The notes below the pieces were generated by a model that did not search any database, was not told where the DNA came from, and saw nothing but the letters and a program-made list of their open reading frames with translations. A stretch of DNA of 64,000 nucleotides, from contig JAQMRL010000016.1 in assembly GCA_035578175.1 (NCBI GenBank), forward strand, positions 4,758,721 to 4,822,720. The letters run 5' to 3'. This document shows positions 43,269 through 53,454 of this stretch, in pieces; position 1 is the stretch's first letter; each line of letters starts with the position of its first letter. Source of the DNA: Catonia carolina. Taxonomy: Eukaryota; Arthropoda; Insecta; Hemiptera; Achilidae. Position numbers and translations under genes: made by a program.

Positions 43269-43451
43269 ATTTCGTTGGTACCACCTTCTTCATGGCAATA
43301 TTGTTAAAATTAAAATTTAGATAGATGTTTCCTTTCAGTCATTTAGATTAAAACATTTAATAAAACAGTTTTAATCTAAATGACAGAATGAAAACGTTTT
43401 AAATTTTTATTTTAACAATATTGCTATGAAGAAGGTGGTACCACCGAAACG
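43269..43451. mobile_element. Foldback element K2, ~85-bp arms
   Basis: Left arm TTTCGTTGGTACCACCTTC and right arm GAAGGTGGTACCACCGAAAC are inverted around ~43362, with ATTTAGATTAAAAC / GTTTTAATCTAAAT at the centre. The right arm keeps a GGTGGTACCACCGAAAC stem like the K1 hammerhead motif, but CTGATGA has decayed to ATGAAGA. It lies in a host intron. Confidence 0.75.
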
Positions 43452-43529
43452 CTGTTGTTTTTATGTGAGAGGCATACAGGTTAGACTCGTGTTTGCGTGC
43501 TCAGCGATTTTTTGCTGTTAAAAATAATG

Positions 43530-43795
43530 GAGCAGAGTGTAAAAAAATGGTATTAAGTGTTCAAAAACTCTTGAAATGTTGACAGTAGCCTACGGTAAGT
43601 CAACTTTGAGCAAAAAAAATGTTCATAAATGGTATAAGTTATTCCAAGAGGGCCGAGAAAATGTTAACGATGAACCTCGCTCTGGAAGCCCCAGCACGTC
43701 AAAAACCAACAAAAATGTTCAGGAAGTGAAAGAAATTGAGTTGAAAAATCGTTGAATCACGATTAGAGAAATAGCTGATGATCTTAACATAAATT
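43530..43795 (+). pseudogene. mariner transposase N-terminal fragment
   Basis: Best frame reads KWYKLFQEGRENVNDEPRSG, then SPSTSKTNKNVQEVKEIELK, then ITIREIADDLNINY. This is the HTH-to-linker part of a mariner transposase. Stops and frameshifts are present, and it ends abruptly where the helicase fragment begins. Confidence 0.8.
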
Positions 43796-44225
43796 ATCGT
43801 TTGGCTCATGCCAATCAATTTTATTGTTGTGTGGCATTATTTGAACTTTTAGGCTATCAAATAATCTGACACGTGACATAGAAACGTACAATTGTCCAAG
43901 TGAAAATACCGGCTGTGGCAGATAAAGGCCAACTTTGTTGAATGTTTGGCCTTGGGATTTATTTATTGTTATCGCAAATGCTAAACAGATGGGGAACTGT
44001 CTTCTCTTAAATGTAAATGGCAAAGTAACATCCAAAGGGGTTAGATCTAATCGCGGTAGTAAAACCCTTCTGCCTTTGGCTGCCCTTGTAATGACTTCTA
44101 AATCAAGAAAACTTTCGTACATTCTTTTCACCACCAGTCTTGTGCCATTCATTAACCCACTGATTACGTTGATGTTACGTAACAGAATTACTATGGCACC
44201 AACCTTTAATTTTAAATTAAACTTT
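43784..44225 (-). pseudogene. Helitron/PIF1-type helicase, C-terminal fragment
   Basis: Minus strand reads KVGAIVILLRNINVISGLMN, GTRLVVKRMYESFLDLEVI, then LAFAITINKSQGQTFNKVGL and YLPQPVFSLGQLYVSMSRVR. The TINKSQGQT and GQLYVA.SR motifs are the conserved motifs V and VI of superfamily-1 PIF1 helicases, as found at the C-terminus of Helitron RepHel. Only the last third remains, open for 122 residues. Lies in a host intron in the same orientation as the host gene. Confidence 0.8.
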
Positions 44226-44235
44226 TAATTTTTTT

Positions 44236-44402
44236 GCCGGCCGCATTGGCGAAGTTGGTAATGTGCTCGCCTCTCATCATGCGGTCTTGGGTTCGAATCC
44301 CATTTAGGCACGGCATTTTTTCATTCATTACTAAAAATCATTTCATCATTCACCATCTGCATTAGCAGAACAGTCGGAAGTTAAACAAAAAAAAAAAAAA
44401 AT
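44236..44402 (+). mobile_element. SINE-B, full length
   Basis: A-box TTGGCGAAGTTGG, B-box GGGTTCGAATCCC, the usual body (with CAGTAATTGCA deleted) and a poly-A tail. Inserted in the host intron. Confidence 0.85.
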
Positions 44403-44821
44403 TAATTTTAAAATGTGAGGAGGCAGTCCAATTAAAATGAAGAAAATGATATCAGTGTGGTTACCTGAAGAAAATAGTGTTAGTAGCCCCTTCTCCAAAC
44501 TGAAATAGCTGTGCGAGATGTGGGAGGGATAGATAGAGAAGAGAGAGGCCTATACTTCAGTTCGTTGAACTTGCCCCCTCTCCAATCTATTTTAGACCTC
44601 CTATTTTACGGTCATAAATCAAAATATTTGATTTTGGATAATTTTCTGTAAATCTACTCGAACAGACGATTCATTTGAGCCCACTTCGGGGAAAATCGGT
44701 GAAGGTTCAGGTGGTTAAAATCGTGTTGAAAAAAAACCTGCTTGCTATTAATATATAGATACCTATTTAAAAATATTTAGAATTATTAGATAATAAAAAA
44801 ATAATAGTTTCAGTTACATAC

Positions 44822-44881
44822 CACTTGTTGAATCTTTTGAATTCTTTTTTTGTGGAGATGAGGGAGGTGGTATTCCTTCAT
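44822..44881 (-). CDS. Host gene, 60-bp coding micro-exon
   Basis: Minus strand: acceptor TTGTTAATTTTAG at 44882, exon of 60 bp, donor GTATGT after 44822. In the phase that joins the next exon it reads EGIPPPSSPQKKNSKDSTS with a split residue at each end (phase 1 both sides). Pro/Ser/Lys-rich linker. Short exons are easily mimicked, but both splice sites are strong and the phase agrees with all downstream exons. Confidence 0.6.
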
Positions 44882-44883
44882 CT

Positions 44884-45455
44884 AAAATTAACAAATAAAA
44901 ATTACACATACATTTAGATAATAATAATAATAATAAATAAACATTCAAACAATATTCAATTCAAAGTTATAATGTATTATTAATGTTAATAATAAACATG
45001 TAAAATATAAATAAACAAATGCATGTACATGTATTATAGACATGCTACGTAAATTCGGACACAAGCATGTATAGTATAGGAAGATATATATACATTCTTT
45101 ACACAGTCATACATGAGTAAAATTATAAATACAATAGTTAACAAGTAACATGTTGTAGTACAGATTAGATATACTGAATCGATTACAGATTACTGAAATT
45201 AAGGGCTTCCATGAAAAGAAAAACAGTACAATGGATGATTTTAAAATATAAGAAAATAATATAGTGAAAGAATGCTTTGAATATGGACTGCAAGAGTTTT
45301 CATAAATATTTTTTTATCATTTATTTATAACAATATTTCTTGACTGCGTAGTTGGATCAACTGTAAACTGTAAACATCAATAATAGATGATTTGAGCTCT
45401 CAACATATTAATTTACAATTTGAATATAATCTCCTGAAAAGACTAAAGTAAACTA
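44884..45455. other. AT-rich, nothing recognised
   Basis: A short (AAT)n run lies at 44919-44936. No exon candidate with both splice sites was seen. Confidence 0.4.
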
Positions 45456-45459
45456 AATG

Positions 45460-46004
45460 TTCTAGTCAAATTACTGGTGAGGTCAAAAATAGAAATTAAT
45501 GGGAACATTTTTAAACAAATATCCAATTTTAAATGTTTGGGAAATTACGTACGTGTCTTTTGCAAACAAGAAGGATGTGATGAATAAATTAAATAAATTT
45601 TTCATTTTTTTTGGTTTAACGTTCGACTGTTTTGCAATTACTGCTAATGCAGACGGTGAAGGATGAAATGATTTTTTGTAACGTATGAAAATATGCCGTG
45701 CCTGAATGGGATTCTAACCCAAGACCGCATGATGAGAGGCGAGCACGTTACCAACTACGCCAATGCGGCTGGTGTAAATTCTTAAATAAGTTTAAGAATA
45801 TTTGTGGTATAATATATAAATCGTTGAAGCACCGGACCAGAAAATACATACGTACAAAGTTGTATAAAATGATGGCGATACCTGAGGTATACATGAATGT
45901 GTGGTGTGGGTAGTTTCGAAGTGGAAATTGGTTGCCGGGGGTTGAAATGAGGTTGTAAGAGTGGTGAAGGGCTGTACCTGGGAGAATAGGCTAAGGAATG
46001 CAGA
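45460..46004 (+). pseudogene. RTE-like LINE relic split by SINE-B
   Basis: Left part (to ~45600) reads GNIFKQISNFKCLGNYVRVF. After the SINE-B the protein resumes with FKNICGIIYKSLKHRTRKYI then RTKLYKMMAIP, and later a degraded VKGCTWENRLRNAD. It follows the order of the RT thumb/post-RT region of RTE-like LINEs. It ends exactly at the terminus of the next transposon. Confidence 0.75.
45608..45775 (-). mobile_element. SINE-B, full length
   Basis: Reverse copy with B-box (GGGATTCTAACCC, one change) and A-box (CCAACTACGCCAA), plus the T-rich reverse tail. Inserted in the LINE relic. Confidence 0.85.
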
Positions 46005-46006
46005 TA

Positions 46007-46690
46007 CAGGGTGTGGCACGGAAACTTGCTGATTTGTATTTCACGCCAAATGACGAAATGGTGTAAGGAAAGGGTGGGGAAGATTTCATACGAAAAGCAA
46101 GGTCCTGAAGTTTTGTTACCAGCCTAGCCAGTTGTCGCCATGCGTTAGACCAACGAGCAATGTGTGTATACCGTCGAGGCATACTTCTCTGATGGTGTGT
46201 GGTGTCAAGAATGAAAATATTAGTCCTTAAATCTTTGAGGAAAATAAACGCAGAGTCACGGTAACTGTGGCTCAATACACGGGATTAATTGAGGCCTTTT
46301 TTCTGTCTAACCTGGCAGAAATGGATGTCGGGTATTTCTGGTTCTAACAGGATGGAGCCACGGCACACGCAGCACGATGTTCAATGGATCTTTTCAGACA
46401 ACACTTTGCAAAGCATCTCATCTCTTTGAGAGATGTCTTTCTTTGGCCGGCCCGTTCCTCCGATTTGGCTCCGTGTGTGTTTTGTTTAGGGGATTATCTG
46501 AAATCAACTCTTTACAATGACCGTCCAAAGACCTTACCTCACCTGAAAAACAACATGTGTCAAGCCATCGCCAACATACCCGCCAATACGCTTAAATGAG
46601 TTGAACAGAACTTCAAAAAGAAGTTTATGACTTGCCTTGTCACTATGGCCGACAGACTAGAGTGAGAATAATTTTTCTACTCTTAGTCGG
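46007..46690 (+). pseudogene. DD41D transposase relic, third Asp lost
   Basis: Left terminus-like CAGGGTGTGGCACGGAAAC follows TA. Plus-strand pieces: VTVAQYTGLIEAFFLSNL, then QDGATAHAARCSMDLFRQHF and SSDLAPCVFCLGDYLKSTLY. Second and third catalytic positions are 41 residues apart, but the third reads Val instead of Asp (PCV). A stop precedes QDGATAH. The region 46075-46240 belongs to the same element in unclear frame. Confidence 0.7.
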
Positions 46691-46699
46691 TACTTCTGA

Positions 46700-47500
46700 A
46701 TCGATTAGTTAACATGAGTACCTTTTAGTACTTGTGCCAAATTATACTAAGAACAGAAAAATTCTATTCCGAATCAAGACTAGGTTTACTGCTTTATCGA
46801 TCTCAAACACCCTGGCTGATAACCTGCCAATGTACCACAGAAATGATCTAAAACATAACTGTAATTTATCGTATCATTTTTTCATTTTTATTTCAACTAA
46901 AATCACATCAAGAGCTTCGTTAAAAATTACTACAATGGGATATGAAACAATGGATTCCAAACATAAATCTTCAGACACCACCTGGGAATCAAACCAAATA
47001 CTTTATACTTTCAATTTTTGTTTTGTTTTTAACTCATTCCGATGATCATGATCATTAAATAAAACGATATTAGATCATGCAGAAAAATTTCAATGTTTAA
47101 ATGCCAATGATTAGATAGATCATGCTATGCATAAATTATTCAAAATGAACATTGAAAAATCCCTCCACCAAAATATGTTGTATTAGTATTTTATTAAACA
47201 TTTAATTTTTGTACCTTTCATTTGGTTTTAATGATATTATACCATTTGAATGATAGTGTTTTACGCCAGGAATCTGAAATTGGCATAAGTTACGTGATTG
47301 GTTAAGACAAAAAATATTTTTTAAACAAAAACATTGTTTAAAAGATTTTTAATATAATCTAATTGGTGAATTTTAATTTTAACCTTGTGCAGGACTACAC
47401 AAAAATAAAATACATAAAACAATGTTAAAACATTAATGGAAGAGTTAGATTAAAATAAAAATCTGTGTTACAATTTTCTTACATTATTAGATTGTATTGG
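46700..47500. other. No gene recognised
   Basis: A 103-residue frame at 46734-47045 is unrecognised, low in complexity and lacks support. Confidence 0.45.
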
Positions 47501-47502
47501 CC

Positions 47503-47741
47503 TTGTTGTTTAGGTTATCATCTGAAAGGCAGGTTTGAACCTCTAGAGGCTATACTAAGTAAAACGAGGAGTGAGGTGGTAACCATGCCTTTCTCACTGA
47601 GTAGAAAAGTATGCTTGTCATCATGCCAGACCCTCTGAAAAGGATCTACTTTCCACCCTGCAAATGACACCTTCACTTCATTCACCACAGGATCTGGCTG
47701 TATAATGATGAAATTCATTACTCTCGGGGGAGATAACTCTG
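47503..47741 (-). repeat. SINE-A, 5' truncated
   Basis: Only the 3' ~235 bp in reverse, from TTGTTGTTTAGG to GGAGATAACTCTGAC. More diverged than the other copies. Confidence 0.75.
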
Positions 47742-48905
47742 ACTACTATTGGTTTCATAATCATAGACACCCGAGTTTCAACCCAAAGCATCTCCAAAAC
47801 TATGAGTCGGATTTCAACATACTTTACATCAAAATTTTGCTCGTTTTATTTTGCGTTGACCTATATAAGTCCTATATTTTTAATGTTGTTTAAAAATTGC
47901 CATATCGAGGTTGGAAGACAAAAAGACTCAGGTTTTTTTGATACCGCAACAAATTTAATGCGTTTAGAGGCACGTAACTCGATAATTATTCGACCGAAAA
48001 GTTTTAAATTTTAACACAACAGACATTTATATTCTTACAGCCTGAACGAAATTTCAAATTCGTACATTATTTAAATTTTGATTTATTAACAATATTCTGA
48101 ACCCTTGCTATCTCGGTAACCTGTTAATTTTCTACAACTTTGATTGTACACACACCCTAAATACATATTAAAGCTGCAATCTTAAAAAAAATTTCAAAAT
48201 GAGAGCACAGCCCCAAGAATTTCAGCAGACTTGCTGCTTCAATAAGGCGATTTGAAAGGAAATATATGCTGTTTTGAAAAAAATTGCACTTTAAGTGATA
48301 TGGTAAGTGGAGTGTCTGCTGAGATTCTTAAAAGGACTGTGCTCTTTTGGTAAAAAATGTTTTTTTTAGATTGCAGCCTTAATGTGTACTTTAGGAAAAG
48401 CGTACATAATCAAAGTTGTAAATTTTTTTAAAAATATAGAATTTTTATTTCAAATGGTTTTCTACAATGTAAAAAAAGTTGTGTTAATCGTACATAATAA
48501 AAACAATCTTTATATCATGTAGCATTTGGTAATGCTATATCTGTAATTTTTCTGTATTTCTATATTTTACTCATTAAAATCGGTAAAAATAAAATTTTTA
48601 AAGATTACGACCTTAGTATGCATTTGACGATAAAACGATACACCCAAAAACTAAGCTATGGAAAATTAAATAAACTAAAACTTTTATTTTAAGCACTTTT
48701 CCAGCAGAGCTTAGTTTACCGCCAATTAGTGATTTTCTGTATTTTCAAGTCCTACAGAGATTGATTTTAATTTTGCGTCATTCACTTATGATTTTAATTA
48801 GGTTGTTTTCCATTTTACATTGTTTACTCATGATTAAACATTGCTTGTAATATAATTATTCACAATGGCAAGAGAAAGTTGAGTGAGTATTTCTCACCAG
48901 ATTTA
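47742..48905 (-). repeat. Family-D relative, old and partly inverted
   Basis: The right end GGCAAGAGAAAGTTGAGTGA with CACCAGATTT matches D in reverse. Between ~48110 and 48440 the sequence is an imperfect palindrome: ATTAAAGCTGCAATCTTAAA on one side, TTTAGATTGCAGCCTTAAT on the other. The left end is unclear. Confidence 0.6.
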
Positions 48906-49189
48906 TTTTATAAAATAGAAATTGTAACAAAATTTTTATTCATCCAAACACTTCAATTATTAAAAAATTAAAACTAACACGACACGTAAATAAAAAAGTG
49001 CAACTAAGAAAAATAATTGTTTGCTACATTTTTTTGGTGTGTTTATATCAACAATTAATCATGTAAAATTACTACAATATTTAAAAAAAAATATTATATT
49101 AAATTGAACAATCTGGAAACACCCTCTAACTTTCTTGTGAGTTCACAAAATAAAAGAATCAACATTTGCGATAATTTTTTTTTAATCCC
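48906..49189. other. AT-rich, nothing recognised
   Basis: No supported feature. Confidence 0.4.
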
Positions 49190-49378
49190 AAATAGCACGT
49201 GTACGCTGTAAGCTGTTAAATTATGAAAAATAAGCAGCCCTATGACCCAATGAAATAAGGATGATATTTGTATGATGTGTAAATGAGGTGTAGTCTTGTA
49301 CAGACTTAGTGAGTATGGTTAATTGAACCCCAACCATCAAAGTACACCAGTAACCACTGCCTAATATTCAAATATATA
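49190..49378 (-). repeat. SINE-C, 3' part
   Basis: Reverse copy with TATGGTTAATTGAACCCCAA; lacks the tRNA-like head. Confidence 0.75.
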
Positions 49379-49422
49379 TCAAAGTATTACAGTCTGAATT
49401 GTACTTATAAACACGTATAAAG

Positions 49423-49996
49423 TACAGGGTTATTATAAATGATGGACCCAATTTAATAAATTCATATTTATTTAAGTATAAATGCAAAATGAACAATTCA
49501 CATACCAATGGAAAGAGGAAGTTTCAAAGTTTTTTTACACATTTTTAACCTGTACATGCGCGCAAGTGGGCGGCTGTAGTTGCAGAAACCCTTCCTCAGC
49601 GCTGGATCGGACGGATAGGAAATCAAGACCTGGCTCTAAACTTCTGGCCACTGAGATCTCCTGATCTCACTCCATGTGACTATTTCTTATGGGGTTACGT
49701 TAAGGAAAGAGTTTTCATCCCGCCTCTACCAACAACTCTGGCCGACCTGCAGAACCGTATCACTGCTGCGGTGCACTCAGTAATGGAAGATACGCTTGCA
49801 CGTGTGTGGGACGAGTTTGGATATCATTTAGATGTTTGCCGTGCTGCACAAGGAGGACACATCGAACATTTATAAATGTGTAAAAAAAACTTTGGAACTT
49901 CCTCTTTCCATTGGTATGTGAATAGTTCATTTTGCATTTATACTTAAATAAATATGAATTTATTAAATTGGGTCCATCATTTATAATAACCCTGTA
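49423..49996 (+). mobile_element. Deleted DD41D element with ~120-bp inverted termini, copy 2
   Basis: TA-flanked 570-bp element (49425-49994), near-identical to 41184-41751 but in the opposite orientation. The plus strand encodes LPQRWIGRIGNQDLALNFWP, SPDLTPCDYFLWGYVKERVF and the ending AAQGGHIEHL. Only the last third of a transposase remains. Confidence 0.9.
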
Positions 49997-50321
49997 TTAC
50001 GCTGTATTAAAGTTGCCCATGACCAAGCTATTGATACAACTTTAAATAAACTAAATAAAAAAAAAATTATAAATTTTTTGAGAGGACATCAAATGTTAAA
50101 TATTTGTATAAAATTCTATCACAAACAAATAATGTTCAGTTTGTTTTTTTACCTTTTTTTACATAATCCAATTTTCTACTGACATGTTTTGGTGAATCTA
50201 CCATCATCAGAGAACACACAAAATTGAAACTAAATTTTTTTTTACAAAACTAATAAAAAATTTTATACGAATTGATTGGAGATACGACATCTGTAAAATT
50301 TAATTTTTCTATTTTTTTAAT

Positions 50322-51303
50322 CACTGATGTATGTGTGTTGCAATCTGTTCAGTTCGGAACAATAAGCAACCCAATGACCCAATCAGATGATGATGTGTAT
50401 GACATATAAATGAAGTGTACTGGTAATGCGCTATAAGTTGACGATTGCACCTATCATGCGGAGGACAGTATACTATCTATCCTACTTACATCGACCAACC
50501 CGAAAGCATAAGACAAGTATCAAGCGTGTAACTAAAAATGTAACAATCACAAACACTTAAGTAATAAAATTCAGTTCATGACCCATCACACTAAATAAGT
50601 AAGGAGTAATGTAATTATTTATAGAAAGTGAATTGTTTAAAATTCAATTGCAATTTAACATAACTTTACTGAAAATAATGAAATATGAAAACCCTAAAAA
50701 TACAATAACATTTTGAAAGTACCGTAAAACTAGTATTACTCACGATAATAAGCTCGCATCGACGGAACTCACGGACTAAACTAGTCTATCACTACAACTG
50801 TCAGAGTGCAGTAATTCAGTTATCTGCTGATGACCAAAAAAGGATACTAAATAAAGCTTAGGCCTAGTATTATGGCTTTTTTTTAGAATGAATGTTTATT
50901 ATTTAGGATAATTATTAAGAATCAATAAATAATACAATGGGATGTTTATAAAACAACATAGTTGTAAACATAATAAATCAATGTAAGAGTAAAACTACAA
51001 TATGATGTCATGGTTAGAGCTGTCGCTATGATGTATTTAGAAAAGCACTTATAGTAGCACTTCCACCCCCCGCATAGTCCAGTTTTACTCTCGCTGACGA
51101 TCATCAACTTATATTGCATTACCAGTAGTCTTGTACAGACCCAGGCCGAAAATTCCAGAGAGAGAATACTTAATTGTATTAATTCATATAAAAGTAACTA
51201 CTTTTACTAGGATATGAACCAGGAACCTTCGTCTCTGAAAATCAGCGTTTAAACAGCTGACTCATGGCGACGACTTTACCTTTAGATCAACCCGGTGGGT
51301 CAA
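50322..51303 (-). mobile_element. SINE-C interrupted by a 706-bp MITE
   Basis: 3' part 50322-50419, 5' part 51126-51303, both in reverse; rejoining gives the normal GTGTAGTCTTGTACAGAC sequence. Confidence 0.85.
50418..51127. mobile_element. TA-flanked MITE, 706 bp
   Basis: Element 50420-51125. Inverted ends CTGGTAATGC..TATAAGTTGA over ~26 bp, directly flanked by TA (50418-50419, 51126-51127). The undisturbed SINE-C copies have a single TA here. No transposase: a non-autonomous Tc1/mariner-type element. Confidence 0.9.
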
Positions 51304-51598
51304 ATTTTAATTAATTTTTTTTTAAATTTAAGTTTCAATTTTATGTAAGTCTACTCAGATAATGGTGGATCCAATGAAAGTCGGATTCTATAAAAAAAAA
51401 GGTAAAAAAACAAGTGTAAGGTACGTGCAGCTGTAACAGATCAATGAAAAATTAAATATTTTTACTGTTGAGTTCTTTAACTTTTATGAAATCACAAGAA
51501 TATGTAATAAATAAAATTATGAATATTTGCGTAAGCATAAAACACTAAAACAATTTGTAACAAAAGGTACATTAAAAAAATGTTATGTCTGTACTTAC

Positions 51599-51736
51599 AA
51601 AGCCCACACATCCACCAACGCTTGCTAACATGGTTTCGTCGATTTTTCACATGCTTATCTATAGACATAAAAGCAAAGAAAAATTTCATAAAATAAAAGC
51701 GCAAGCCATGCCATAAGCTGAAAGCACCATGCTCTC
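51599..51736 (-). CDS. Possible upstream exon of the host gene
   Basis: Minus strand: acceptor AAATTTTTTAG at 51737, donor GTAAGTACAG after 51599. The 138 bp are open in phase 1 on both sides, consistent with the exon at 44822. The translation is aromatic and basic (SLWHGLRFYFMKFFFAFM, then KNRRNHVSKRWWMCGL). A shorter version starting after TCTATAG (~51657) keeps the same frame. No recognised domain; a chance open frame is quite possible. Confidence 0.22.
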
Positions 51737-51739
51737 CTA

Positions 51740-52490
51740 AAAAATTTACTCTATGATAACAAATTGAAAATTCAAATCAGCTGCTAGCAATTAACAAACA
51801 CAAATTATTTAGCTGTTCTGCTTGAAATTTAAATTTCTGTGTAAATTTATGTGAAAGTATTACAAAGAAACATAAATTGTATTACTGCAATTTTAATAAT
51901 GAATTACAATTTAAGTGCTCATGATGATTAGTACTGAAAAAAAAATTGAATGAAAACATAAAACAATAACACTTACAGTTGAGCTGTTCTTAGTTTGTTC
52001 CTATTGTCAACAAACAAAAGCCACCTACTACAGGGTGCACGCTAAAGTCTGTGACTTTACAGATGTCGTATTTCTATTAAGTTAACTATTTTTTAAATTA
52101 TAAGTACTTAAAGTACTTAAAACATCAGTCATGATAATGATGTAGGCTGATAATGATGTAGGTTAAACAATTTCATTTAGAAAAATACTTTTAAAAGTAT
52201 TTTGTATTTAAAAACTTTTAAAAGTATTTTGTATTTAAATACTTTTGAAAGTATTTTGTTGTTACTTTTTAATTAGCATGTACACATTTTGATATAATGC
52301 GCATGCTCAGTGATGTCATTATTTGTTTACATTAGGAGCAAACTAAGAGAGGCTGGACGTTAGGTATAATACATGATGTTAATAATGTATGACATTTTTT
52401 TTAATCTTTTAGTACAGCAGTTCTCAATATGTGCGCTGCCAAACATTGCCAGGTGCGCCGTGCCTTTTCCTTTTAAATGTTTAGATTCTT
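51740..52490. other. Noncoding, short internal repeats
   Basis: It contains two to three copies of ACTTTTAAAAGTATTTTGTA (52188-52262) and an inverted pair CTTAGTTTGTTCCTA / TTAGGAGCAAACTAAG (51987, 52334). No gene. Confidence 0.5.
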
Positions 52491-53258
52491 ATCTCCTTCT
52501 CTAGGAGGAGTAACAACCTCGTAAATAAACCCTGAGTCGATCTGGATAGTAGCACCCAGTTATAGGGCCCCTGCCTAGGGTACAGGTGAAAAACGGTCAA
52601 CGGTTTCGACGGTGGAGGAGGAAATTTCCCAATGGCGGTGAGAGCAGAAGAGCCAAGGAGAGTAAACCCTGAAAGAAAATCCTGCGAGTCTGGGAGCAGT
52701 AAGGTAGCAGCTCTACCACCAGGCTTAATCTGTGCGGCGCCCATATTGCAGCCAGAGGATTTTGGATTACTGACAAACATCACGATGTAAGGTTTAGAAA
52801 TATATGCGGAACAATCAAAAGGGCGCTGAGAAATGAGACGAGAAGATATACACAAATACGATTGTATCAGGTGATGGCGGTTCCTACCCTGTTGTATGGC
52901 TCACAGCCTTGGGTATTAATGCAACGGAAAAAATAAATGTTGGAATCGGCAGAAATGAGTTTTTTGCAAGCAGTAAAAGGATGCTCTAGGGTGGACCACA
53001 TAAGAAGCGAGGACATAAGAGAGGAACTACAGGTTGTTAGCGTACATGAGAGAATCATAAAGTACAAGGAAAGATGGAAGGAACATCTAAACAGAATGAC
53101 AGATGGAAGAATACCGAAGCATATGTGGGAATATAAACCTCAAGGCAGAAGAGCTCTGGGTAGACCAAGGAAAAGATGTAGCTGAAGAGAATGATGTCGA
53201 AACAGGCCAAGGCCTAAACCGTTAAAAAAAGAAGAAGAAGAAGAAGATCTCCTTCTCT
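52491..53258 (+). mobile_element. Internally deleted LINE with 12-bp target duplication
   Basis: Insertion 52503-53246 flanked by ATCTCCTTCTCT (52491-52502, 53247-53258). The 5' ~280 bp are GC-richer leader-like sequence (GGCAGGGGCCC-type, no frame). From ~52780 the RTE-like tail begins: ICGTIKRALRNETRRYTQIR, LYQVMAVPTLLYGSQPW, AEMSFLQAVKGCSRVDHIRS and YKPQGRRALGRPRKR, ending with a (GAA)n tail. Frame is nearly intact apart from one stop (after QRKK). The RT and endonuclease domains are absent. Confidence 0.8.
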
Positions 53259-53454
53259 GGGAATGGAATCACCCGCATAACGTATGTGAAAACAATGTAC
53301 AATTTGTACTGTACAATAGTTGGTTCATAATAAGGATGCCACCAAAAATAATTTGTAGATCAAGGGAGCTGTGGGTCTACAAAGTTTGAGAACCACTGTT
53401 TTAGCATGTTAGAGTTTATCCAATTTTTTTTTTTTGCTTTTATTTGCCATAGTG

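Larger units (their letters stand above)
50132..51412. mobile_element. Foldback element K3, split by SINE-C and a MITE
   Basis: Left arm ~50132-50240 (CATGTTTTGGTGAATCTACC, TCATCAGAG) and right arm ~51327-51412 (GATAATGGTGGATCC) are inverted copies related to K1. A complete SINE-C lies between the arms, and a TA-MITE lies within the SINE. Confidence 0.65.

Noticed and set aside
43935..44228. 97-residue plus-strand frame
   Set aside because: Antisense of the PIF1/Helitron helicase fragment.
51975..52060. 5' untranslated exon on the minus strand with donor GTAAGTGTTATT
   Set aside because: Good donor, but the sequence belongs to an inverted pair with 52330-52350, and there is no promoter or other support.
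52481..52855. 124-residue minus-strand frame
   Set aside because: Antisense of a LINE leader inside a target-duplicated insertion; no motif.
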